From Deltaproteobacteria bacterium (GTDB taxonomy: Bacteria > Myxococcota_A > UBA796 > GCA-2862545), in the NCBI GenBank assembly GCA_007693595.1, contig REDI01000047.1, forward strand, positions 1 through 64,000: a stretch of DNA of 64,000 bases, given 5' to 3'. The position numbers were made by a program, and so were the translations under genes. Below the pieces are notes generated by a model. The model did no database searches. It saw only the letters and a program-made list of their open reading frames with translations, and was not told where the DNA came from. Shown here one piece after another: positions 35,814 through 43,008 of this stretch. The stretch's first letter is position 1; every line of letters starts with the position of its first letter.

Positions 35814-36461
35814 ATGGGTATGAGCGAGATCAAGGAGCTGCGTCAGCGCACCGGCGCCGGCATCCTCGACTGCAAGAAGGCACTCAGCGAGTCCGGCGGT
35901 GACGTCGAGAAGGCCATCGACTGGCTCCGCTCCAAGGGTGTGGCCAAGGCTGCCAAGAAGAGCGGCCGCGCAGCCACCGAAGGCCTCGTGCACGCCTACA
36001 TCCACGGCACCGGCAAGATCGGCGTCTTGGTCGAGGTCAACGCCGAGACCGACTTCGTGGCGCGCAACGACCAGTTCCAGGACCTCTGCAACGACATCGC
36101 GATGCACATCGCGGCCTCTGCTCCCGAGTACGTGCGGGTTGAGGACGTGCCTGAGGCGGTGGTCGCCAAGGAGCGTAAGGTCCAAAAGCAGCTCGTCATC
36201 GAAGAGGGCAAGCCCGAGCACATCGCCGACAAGATCGTCGATGGCCGCATGAAGAAGTTCTTCCAGGACCTCTGCCTGCTAGAGCAGCCCTTCGTCAAGG
36301 ACGACAAGAAGACCGTTAACCAGGTTCTTACCGAGGCGGTCGGCCGTATCGGCGAGAACATTCAGGTGCGGCGCTTCTCGCGCTTCGTGCTTGGCGAGGG
36401 CCTTGAGAAGCGGGCCGACGACTTCGCCTCCGAGGTCGCCAAGACCGTAGGCGTGGCCTGA
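35814..36461 (+). CDS. tsf: Elongation factor Ts
   Basis: A 215-residue EF-Ts of the short type. The N-terminal UBA module ELRQRTGAGILDCKKAL and the core VEVNAETDFVARNDQF, which contacts EF-Tu and displaces magnesium and GDP, are both intact. The second subdomain of longer EF-Ts proteins is shortened. GGAG at 35803-35806 supports ATG 35814; ATG 35820 is an alternative. Second gene of the translation and envelope operon, as in most bacteria. Confidence 0.98.
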   Translation: MGMSEIKELRQRTGAGILDCKKALSESGGDVEKAIDWLRSKGVAKAAKKSGRAATEGLVHAYIHGTGKIGVLVEVNAETDFVARNDQFQDLCNDIAMHIAASAPEYVRVEDVPEAVVAKERKVQKQLVIEEGKPEHIADKIVDGRMKKFFQDLCLLEQPFVKDDKKTVNQVLTEAVGRIGENIQVRRFSRFVLGEGLEKRADDFASEVAKTVGVA

Positions 36462-36533
36462 TCCTCTAGACCCCTTGGCCCGTTGCGGGTCCAGGGGTCA
36501 CTCCCTTGTCCTCTCTGTCTGGAGCATCCCGCC

Positions 36534-37253
36534 GTGACTCACCCCAAGTACCAGAGTGTGCTCATCAAGGTCTCGGGGGAGATGCTCGGTGGTGCGGAGG
36601 GCACCGGGGTCAACCCTGACACGCTCCGTCGCTTCGCCACCGAGATTAAGGCGGTTCGAGGGCTCGGGGTGCGGACCTCCGTCGTCATCGGCGGCGGCAA
36701 CATTTTTCGCGGGATCCGAGGTGCGGCCGAGGGCATGGATCGCGCGAGCGCGGACTACATGGGCATGCTCGCGACGGTGATCAACGGCATCGCCCTACAA
36801 GATGCCCTCGAGCGGGTCGAGTGCGAGACTCGGCTGCTCACCGCCATCGGCATGTCCGAGATCTGCGAGCCCTACATTCGGCGGCGAGCCATCCGTCACC
36901 AGGACAAGGGGCGGGTGGTGATCTTTGTGGCGGGCACCGGCAACCCCTACTTCACGACGGACACCGCCGCGGCTCTCCGCGCGGCCGAGATCGGCGCCGA
37001 GGTCATCCTCAAGGCCACCAAGGTCGACGGAATCTACGATAAAGACCCTTGTAAACACGACGACGCGGTGCGGTTCGACCGGATCACCCACCTCGACGCC
37101 TTGGCGCGTGGACTGAAGGTCATGGATGCCACCGCCCTGAGTCTTTGCATGGATAACCAGCTTCCCATTGTGGTCTTTGACCTGAACGTCGAGGGAAACA
37201 TCGCGCGGGCGGTCCGTGGCGAGCCCATCGGCACGGTCGTCGCGCCTCGTTGA
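36534..37253 (+). CDS. pyrH: UMP kinase
   Basis: A 239-residue hexameric bacterial UMP kinase of the amino-acid-kinase fold, making UDP for RNA, UDP-sugars and, through CTP synthase (pyrG at 49577), [26 protein letters not shown] and [17 protein letters not shown] are the family landmarks. The start is GTG 36534 with GGAG at 36521-36524; a longer frame to 36483 has no support. The last region [19 protein letters not shown] is typical. Confidence 0.98.
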   Translation: MTHPKYQSVLIKVSGEMLGGAEGTGVNPDTLRRFATEIKAVRGLGVRTSVVIGGGNIFRGIRGAAEGMDRASADYMGMLATVINGIALQDALERVECETRLLTAIGMSEICEPYIRRRAIRHQDKGRVVIFVAGTGNPYFTTDTAAALRAAEIGAEVILKATKVDGIYDKDPCKHDDAVRFDRITHLDALARGLKVMDATALSLCMDNQLPIVVFDLNVEGNIARAVRGEPIGTVVAPR

Positions 37254-37294
37254 ACCCCCCATGGCCCCCAGCGGGCCCTCGCGGAGCTTGAACC

Positions 37295-37855
37295 ATGGAA
37301 GAATATCTGGAGTCGCTCGCAGAGGACATGGCCAAGGCGCTCGAGTCGTTGAGTCAGAGTCTCGCGACGGTTCGTACCGGCCGGGCCACACCGAAGCTCG
37401 TCGATGGAGTGCAGGTACAGGTGCAGTCTTATGGGGCGGTCATGCCGCTGAACCAGCTCGCCACGGTGCAGGCCCCCGACGCCCGACTGCTCGTGATCAC
37501 CCCCTGGGACAAGTCGACCCTCTCCGACGTTGAGCGAGGGATCGTCGCGGCGGGCCTGGGCCTCAACCCCTCGAGCGACGGTCAGGTCATCAGGGTGCCT
37601 GTGCCCCCCCTCACCGCGGAGCGACGGCAAGACCTGGTCAAGCAGGTACGCAAGTTCGGCGAAGAGGCCAAGATCCGCGTTAGGCACGTTCGTCGAGAGT
37701 ATAACGACATCTTCAAGAGCGCCGAGGACGACGGCGACATCTCGGAAGATCAGCTTCATCGCTATCTGACGAAGGTTCAGGAGCAGACCGACCAGAACGT
37801 GGCCCGGGTCGACGAGCTCGTCGGCGCCAAAGAGGCTGAGGTGCTCGAGGTCTGA
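37295..37855 (+). CDS. frr: Ribosome recycling factor
   Basis: A 186-residue RRF of standard length. The three-helix bundle is recognisable: SLATVRTGRATPKLVDGVQV, then the beta domain with YGAVMPLNQLATV, and the C-terminal helix VRHVRREYNDIFKSAEDDGDISED. With EF-G it splits post-termination ribosomes. GCGGAG lies 9 bases before the ATG. It sits between pyrH and uppS as in most proteobacteria. Confidence 0.98.
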   Translation: MEEYLESLAEDMAKALESLSQSLATVRTGRATPKLVDGVQVQVQSYGAVMPLNQLATVQAPDARLLVITPWDKSTLSDVERGIVAAGLGLNPSSDGQVIRVPVPPLTAERRQDLVKQVRKFGEEAKIRVRHVRREYNDIFKSAEDDGDISEDQLHRYLTKVQEQTDQNVARVDELVGAKEAEVLEV

Positions 37856-37883
37856 GCCGACGCGACGTCGCGAGGGAGCAGGG

Positions 37884-38618
37884 ATGGATTGGGACGGACC
37901 GGTGCCGCGGCACCTCGCCATCATCATGGATGGCAACGGGCGCTGGGCCTCAGCGCGAGGCTTGCCGAGGGTGGCGGGTCACGAGGCAGGAGCCGACTCG
38001 GTCCGGGCGATCGTGCGTGCTTGCGGTCGGCTAGGGGTCGAGGTGCTGACGCTCTACAGCTTCTCGACCGAGAACTGGTCCCGACCGGACGACGAGGTGC
38101 AGACCCTCATGACCTTGCTCGAGCGGTACCTTCGTGAGGAGCAGGACGATCTGCAACAGAACAACGTGCGACTGAGCGCCATCGGTCACCTTCACCGGCT
38201 CCCCGAGCCCGTTCGCCTAGGGCTGGAGGCCGTCAGCGCGTCGACCGCCAAGAACACGGGGCTTCGCCTGGTCCTCGCGTTGTCGTATGGGGGGCGGGCC
38301 GAGATCGTCGACGCGGTGCGCCGTCTGGCCACCCGAGTCCAGGAAGGTGAGCTCGCACCGCAGGCTGTCGATGAAGCGGCGATCAGCGCGCACCTCTACA
38401 CGGAGGGACTCCCGGATCCCGACCTGCTCATTCGAACGAGCGGCGAGCTTCGCCTGTCGAACTTCCTCCTCTGGCAGGTGGCTTACGCCGAGATCTACGT
38501 CACGGACGTGCTCTGGCCTGACTTCCGTGAGCCCGGCCTGATCGAGGCCTTCCGCTCCTTCGCGGACCGCGAGCGTCGCTTTGGCAAGACCGGCGCGCAG
38601 ATACAGGCAGAGGCATGA
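37884..38618 (+). CDS. uppS: Undecaprenyl diphosphate synthase (cis-prenyltransferase)
   Basis: A 244-residue cis-prenyltransferase that makes the C55 carrier lipid for peptidoglycan and O-antigen. HLAIIMDGNGRWA holds the catalytic Asp and phosphate-binding residues, LYSFSTENWSRP the substrate tunnel start, and LIRTSGELRLSNFLLWQ plus the final E-I-Y-V-T-D segment the C-terminal signature. Coupled to cdsA by an ATGA overlap. Confidence 0.97.
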   Translation: MDWDGPVPRHLAIIMDGNGRWASARGLPRVAGHEAGADSVRAIVRACGRLGVEVLTLYSFSTENWSRPDDEVQTLMTLLERYLREEQDDLQQNNVRLSAIGHLHRLPEPVRLGLEAVSASTAKNTGLRLVLALSYGGRAEIVDAVRRLATRVQEGELAPQAVDEAAISAHLYTEGLPDPDLLIRTSGELRLSNFLLWQVAYAEIYVTDVLWPDFREPGLIEAFRSFADRERRFGKTGAQIQAEA

Positions 38619-39418
38619 TCGTTCGCGTACTGGCCGCGTTGGTTGGGCTGGCTGTGCTCGTGCCTGCGCTGATCTTCGGGGGCTCCCTCGCCGTGCACCT
38701 GCTCGTGCCGCCCGCCTTGGCTCTGTGTTGCTACGAGTACGCGCGCATGGCTTTTCCCGATCGCTGGAAGGTGGCGCTAGCCTGGATGTTTCCCGCGATG
38801 GGCGTCATCTACGGCACCGCCCTGTACCTGCCCGAGCTCGCTTGGCTCGGTTATGGGCTCACCCTGGTTGCGACGGCGGTCTTCGTCGTGTTGCGTCCCG
38901 GTCCGTCGCTAGAACTGGCCTTCGCCTGGCTGGGCCGCTACGCCTTCGGAATGTCTTGGCTTGGCCTCTTGGCGTTTCTTCCTATGATCCGTGATCTACC
39001 CCACGGCCTCGCCTGGGTGTTCATCGCGCTCGGGGCGGCATGGTTCGCCGACACCGGGGCGTACTTTGCCGGTCGCCTCTTCGGTCGACGCAAGCTTCAT
39101 GAGCAGCTCTCGCCCAAGAAGACGGTCGAGGGCTTTGTGGGCGGGCTCGTGACGTGTGTGGCGGGCGTGATGCTCATCGCCCACTTCTTCATCCCCGATC
39201 TACCCCTGCTCGAGGCCGCGGCCCTAGCCCTCATCGCCGGAACTTTGGGGGTCTTGGGCGACCTCGCCGAGAGCTTGGTCAAGCGCGCCACCGGGGTCAA
39301 GGATGCAGGATCGATCATGCCGGGCCATGGCGGGCTGCTCGATCGCATCGACAGCCTGCTCTTCGTCGCGCCCGCGGTCTATGGCTTCGCGGTGATCGTG
39401 GTACGGAGCGCGCCATGA
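38615..39418 (+). CDS. cdsA: Phosphatidate cytidylyltransferase
   Basis: A 267-residue polytopic membrane enzyme that makes CDP-diacylglycerol from phosphatidic acid and CTP. SPKKTVEGFVGG and the C-terminal signature KRATGVKDAGSIMPGHGGLL with LDRIDSLLF are intact. It overlaps uppS and rseP by four bases each. In many bacteria dxr sits between cdsA and rseP; it is missing here. Confidence 0.97.
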   Translation: MIVRVLAALVGLAVLVPALIFGGSLAVHLLVPPALALCCYEYARMAFPDRWKVALAWMFPAMGVIYGTALYLPELAWLGYGLTLVATAVFVVLRPGPSLELAFAWLGRYAFGMSWLGLLAFLPMIRDLPHGLAWVFIALGAAWFADTGAYFAGRLFGRRKLHEQLSPKKTVEGFVGGLVTCVAGVMLIAHFFIPDLPLLEAAALALIAGTLGVLGDLAESLVKRATGVKDAGSIMPGHGGLLDRIDSLLFVAPAVYGFAVIVVRSAP

Positions 39419-41091
39419 TCTACCTCATCGGGGGTGCCGCCGCGCTGCTCGCCATCGGGATCCTGGTTGTCGTCCACGAGTTCGGGCACTTCTTAGCGGC
39501 GAAGATGTTTAATATTGGAGTTCCGGTCTTCAGCGTCGGGATGGGCCCGAGGATCGGCGGCTTCTCCTTCAAGGGCACGGACTACCGCTTCTCTGCCTTG
39601 CCCATAGGCGGCTACGTTCAGCTAGCGGGCGCGGATCCCTTCGGTGAAGAAGACTTCGAGGGCCCTCCGACCCCGCCCGAGAATGACTTCATGCAGAAGC
39701 CCGTCTGGCAGCGCTTGATCGTGCTCTTGGCGGGCCCAGCGGCGAACATCGTGCTGCCGATCGTGATCTTCTCGGTGCTCTTCCTGGCAGGATTCCCGGA
39801 ATATCCTGCCCAGTTCGGGATGATCAGCTACGACAGCCCCGCGTGGCACGCGGGGCTTCGCGACGGCGACACGGTTACGGCGGTCGATGGCTACGCTGTG
39901 GGCTCTTGGCGGGAGCTCGAGTCGCTGCTGGCCCGGAGGGCGGGAGAGCGGGTGCAGCTCACCATCGCGCGCGAGGGGGCCGAGCAGGTCGTGGCGCTTC
40001 CCGCCGGATCATTCGAGCGACGGGCGGTCAATCGGATCAACGTCGAGAGTCTGGGCGCCGATCTCGTGCGTCGCTCGTCGCGGGTGGGCGTCAACGATCC
40101 GCAGAGCCCCGCGGCCCAGGCGGGCATACTGAGCTTTGATGGGATTGTGGCGGTAGACGGGCGGGCGGTCGAGGACTGGCATGAGCTGATGGGCCTCCTC
40201 GAGCCCAAGACCTCGGCCCGGCTCGATCTCGTCCGTCACGACCGCGAGACCGACGAGATCACGGAACTATCCGTCTCGATTCAGCGCTCGAGCTGGCAGC
40301 CGCTCTCCGACGATCCTTGGTCCAACCCCTGGGGCTTCGCCCCGGCCGATGTGGTGGCAGGCACGGTCTACGAAGGAAAGCCTGCGGCTGAAGCCGGCAT
40401 GATCGAAGGCGATCGCCTCTATGCGGTCGATGGCACTCCGGTCCGTGACTTTCTGCACCTCAAGGCCCTGATCGGGAGCTCCGCTGTCGATCGCATTGAT
40501 CGTAGCGCAGGAACGCGTGAGATCGAGCTCACCCTGCTCCGCGACGGCGAGCTGCTCCAGCGAACCTTCCGTCCGGAGCTCATCGACGACTCTACGGTCG
40601 ACGGTACTCGCTACCGTCCGGTGATCGGAGTGATGCTCGTTCCCGACGCGAGGCTCGTGCCGGAGAGGGTGCTCCGGCGGTATCCGCCTCACACGGCGCT
40701 GGCGCTCGGAGTGGAGAGCACCTGGCAAGCCGTCGAGAACGTCTTTACGGTTCTGGGCTCCATTCTGCGCCTACGAACCGATCCTTCCAAGGCTGTGGGT
40801 GGTCCGGTCGCCATCTTGACCATCACGGGGCAGAGCGCTCTGATGGGCATCCACTTCTACGCGGGGGTCGTCGCCTCGATCAGTGTGTCGCTGGCGATCG
40901 TGAACCTGCTCCCCGTGCCCGCCCTAGACGGCGGACAGATCACCGTCTTTCTCATCGAGTGGATCCGCGGCCGGCCGTTGTCGGCCGAGATGCGGGTACG
41001 GATCCAGATGTTTGGCGTGTTCATCCTCTTTGCGCTGATCATCCTCGTCACGATCTCCGATGTCTACAAACTTATCTTCCGCGAGTTCTGA
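39415..41091 (+). CDS. rseP: RIP-type zinc metalloprotease RseP
   Basis: A 558-residue site-2 protease, longer than the usual 450. The active site VVHEFGHFLAAKMF (HEXXH) lies in the first membrane helix, and the second zinc ligand is in VPALDGGQITVFLIEW (LDG) near the C-terminus. Two or more PDZ-like domains lie between (WHAGLRDGDTVTAVDG, PAAQAGILSFDGIVAVDG, AEAGMIEGDRLYAVDG); three such repeats are visible, which accounts for the extra length. It cuts anti-sigma factors and signal peptide remnants in the inner membrane. The start ATG 39415 overlaps the cdsA stop. Confidence 0.96.
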   Translation: MIYLIGGAAALLAIGILVVVHEFGHFLAAKMFNIGVPVFSVGMGPRIGGFSFKGTDYRFSALPIGGYVQLAGADPFGEEDFEGPPTPPENDFMQKPVWQRLIVLLAGPAANIVLPIVIFSVLFLAGFPEYPAQFGMISYDSPAWHAGLRDGDTVTAVDGYAVGSWRELESLLARRAGERVQLTIAREGAEQVVALPAGSFERRAVNRINVESLGADLVRRSSRVGVNDPQSPAAQAGILSFDGIVAVDGRAVEDWHELMGLLEPKTSARLDLVRHDRETDEITELSVSIQRSSWQPLSDDPWSNPWGFAPADVVAGTVYEGKPAAEAGMIEGDRLYAVDGTPVRDFLHLKALIGSSAVDRIDRSAGTREIELTLLRDGELLQRTFRPELIDDSTVDGTRYRPVIGVMLVPDARLVPERVLRRYPPHTALALGVESTWQAVENVFTVLGSILRLRTDPSKAVGGPVAILTITGQSALMGIHFYAGVVASISVSLAIVNLLPVPALDGGQITVFLIEWIRGRPLSAEMRVRIQMFGVFILFALIILVTISDVYKLIFREF

Positions 41092-41751
41092 GTGCGGATC
41101 CTCGCTTTCGACACCGTAGGCCCAGTGATCGGGGTCGGGGCTGGCTCCCCGAAGGGCGAGCGGGTTCGAACGGAGCGGATCACCCGCAAGGCGGAGTCTC
41201 GTCTGCTGCCCTGGGCCCAAGACCTCGCGCGGGAGCTCGGCTTCGAGCCCTCTCAGATCGATGGTGTGGGGGTGGCGATCGGCCCAGGGGCCTTCACGGG
41301 GCTGCGGGTGGGGGTCGCGACGGCCTGTGGTCTCGCCCAAGCGGTCGGCTGCCCGGTCTGGGGAGCCTGCTCCCTGCGGACCCGAGCGACGCCGCACCTC
41401 GGCTCAGGTCGCCCGGTCCTCAGCCTGCTCGATGCCCGGAAAGGTAGAGTATACGCGGCTATCTTTGACTCTGACGGTCAAGTGCGCGTCCCCCCGGCCG
41501 ACGTGGAGCCGGCGGTCGCGCTCTCGTGGTCTTCGCCGGGCATGATGGCGGTGGGGGAGGGGGCGATCGTCTATCGGGAGCGGGTCGAGGCTGCCGGACT
41601 CGTGCTGGTCGAGCCCGCCGACGATCCTGGTGTGACAGCGCTGCTTCGACTCGCCCGGTCCGGTCTGGACCGAGACGAGGGGGTGTCCCCCACGGAGCTG
41701 CGACCAGTCTATCTTCGCGCTCCCGACGCCAAGCCGCCCGCCGGTCGTTGA
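41092..41751 (+). CDS. tsaB: tRNA threonylcarbamoyladenosine biosynthesis protein TsaB
   Basis: A 219-residue TsaB, the non-catalytic partner that dimerises with TsaD. ILAFDTVGPVIGVGA and VGVAIGPGAFTGLRVGVATACGLA are the family signatures; the metal-binding residues of TsaD are absent, as expected. The start is GTG 41092, directly after the rseP TGA with no gap. Its placement at the end of the rseP operon rather than next to tsaD (27804) splits the pathway over two loci. Confidence 0.94.
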   Translation: MRILAFDTVGPVIGVGAGSPKGERVRTERITRKAESRLLPWAQDLARELGFEPSQIDGVGVAIGPGAFTGLRVGVATACGLAQAVGCPVWGACSLRTRATPHLGSGRPVLSLLDARKGRVYAAIFDSDGQVRVPPADVEPAVALSWSSPGMMAVGEGAIVYRERVEAAGLVLVEPADDPGVTALLRLARSGLDRDEGVSPTELRPVYLRAPDAKPPAGR

Positions 41752-41819
41752 CCTCGACTCTCGCGCTCGATAGGTCGCGCCTTCGAGCTGAACCATCCTT
41801 CCACCCCCCAAGGAGTCTC

Positions 41820-42845
41820 ATGGGTTCATCATTGAGCATCGCGATCGCTGGAGCGACGGGAGCCATCGGCCAAGAGCTGATTCAGGTCCTCGATCGGGTG
41901 CCATGGCGCCCCGCGGAGCTCCTGCTCGCGGCCTCGCCGAGGACCACTGTGCCCAGCCTGGAGTTCGGCGACGAGCGCCTTTCGGTCGAAGATGCGGAGC
42001 ACCTGGATCTCGCGGCGGCTGACGCGGTGCTGCTCGCGGTGCCTCCGGCGGTTGCAAAGGAGCTTGGGGAGCGCGCGCTGGCCGAGGGGATCCTGACCAT
42101 CGATCTCTCGGGAGCTTTCGCAGAGGACTCCGATGTGCCGACCATCGTACCCTGGGTGAACCCCGAGCAGATCGCGGCCGTCGGGGCGCGTCAGGTCGTC
42201 GCGGTACCCTCTGCGGTGGCCTTGATGCTCGCCTCAGCCCTGGGTCCTTTGGCCCGAGCCGGCTTGCGAGGGCAGATCCATGCCACCGTGCTCCTCCCGG
42301 CCTCGGATCGAGGCAAGGGAGGTATCGAAGAACTCTCGCAGCAGGTCGTGAGCCTCTTCAACGCAGGGACGCCCCCCCGTCGGATCTTTCCTCAAGGACT
42401 GGCCTTCGACGTGCTTCCTGCGGTGGGGGCGATCCAAGACGATGGATGGACCTCCCGCGAACGCACCATCGCCACCCAGACTCAAGAGATGGTCGGAAGG
42501 GCCTTTCAGGTTCACCTCTCTCTCCTTCAGGTGCCTGTGTTCAGCGGCATCGGAGCCGACGTGCATTTGCGGCTAGATCGTCGGGTCTTGCCCGATCTGG
42601 TCGGGAAGCTGCTCTCGGACGGGGGCGTGAGGCTGATCGAGTCCGCCGAGGCCAGGTCTATGCCTAGGCTTCGGAAGGTCGAGGGGGAGCCCTTCGTGCA
42701 CGCAGCCAGGGTGCGGGCCGTCGGCAGCACGGGTCAGGAGCTCCAGCTCTGGCTCGGCATGGACAACCTCCGTGCCACCGCCACCTGTGCGGTGAGCTTG
42801 ACCGCCGCCCTCTTACGAGATCGGCTGCGAGCCCCTTCGCACTGA
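41820..42845 (+). CDS. Aspartate-semialdehyde dehydrogenase homologue without catalytic Cys (Usg-like)
   Basis: A 341-residue protein of the Asd fold: SIAIAGATGAIGQELIQVL is the NADP motif and the core AILTIDLSGAFA-like and LPASDRGKGGIEEL segments follow. In Asd the active-site Cys lies in NCT or NCS; the equivalent here is VPSAVALM with Ser131. Such Cys-less paralogues (Usg-1 in gammaproteobacteria) accompany but do not replace Asd, and their role is unclear. It could bind NADP and act structurally. AAGGAG lies 4 bases before the ATG. Its stop overlaps the first of two upstream repeats of the next promoter. Confidence 0.75.
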   Translation: MGSSLSIAIAGATGAIGQELIQVLDRVPWRPAELLLAASPRTTVPSLEFGDERLSVEDAEHLDLAAADAVLLAVPPAVAKELGERALAEGILTIDLSGAFAEDSDVPTIVPWVNPEQIAAVGARQVVAVPSAVALMLASALGPLARAGLRGQIHATVLLPASDRGKGGIEELSQQVVSLFNAGTPPRRIFPQGLAFDVLPAVGAIQDDGWTSRERTIATQTQEMVGRAFQVHLSLLQVPVFSGIGADVHLRLDRRVLPDLVGKLLSDGGVRLIESAEARSMPRLRKVEGEPFVHAARVRAVGSTGQELQLWLGMDNLRATATCAVSLTAALLRDRLRAPSH

Positions 42846-42895
42846 CAGCTTGTCCAGCCGCCGCAGGTCCATCGGCGGACGCTGACATCTTGTCC
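42842..42895 (+). promoter_or_regulatory. Tandem repeats resembling an enhancer (bEBP) site
   Basis: CTGACAGCTTGTCC (42842-42855) and CTGACATCTTGTCC (42882-42895) match at 13 of 14 bases and lie exactly 40 bases apart, about four helical turns. Each holds a GACA-N3-TGTC dyad. Their centres are about 146 and 106 bases upstream of the inferred start of the sigma-54 promoter at 42969, the usual range for activator binding. A CCGCCG/CGGCGG hairpin (42858-42878) lies between them and may end the upstream transcript. Confidence 0.55.
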
Positions 42896-42968
42896 CGTCG
42901 ATGCAGCTCCCCGAGCGATCGAGTCCGCGATGAGGCAAGATCGGTCGACCTGAGGCGCCCTCGCGAGA

Positions 42969-42984
42969 CGGCATCCTTCTTGCA
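42969..42984 (+). promoter_or_regulatory. Sigma-54 (-24/-12) promoter
   Basis: The sequence CGGCATCCTTCTTGCA has GG and GC separated by exactly 10 bases and matches the TGGCAC-N5-TTGC consensus at all but two positions. It lies 25 bases before the ATG at 43009. The inferred start near 42995 leaves a 14-base leader with only a weak ribosome site. Confidence 0.6.
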
Positions 42985-43008
42985 TGTGGCCTCTCGTCCC
43001 GGTGCACC

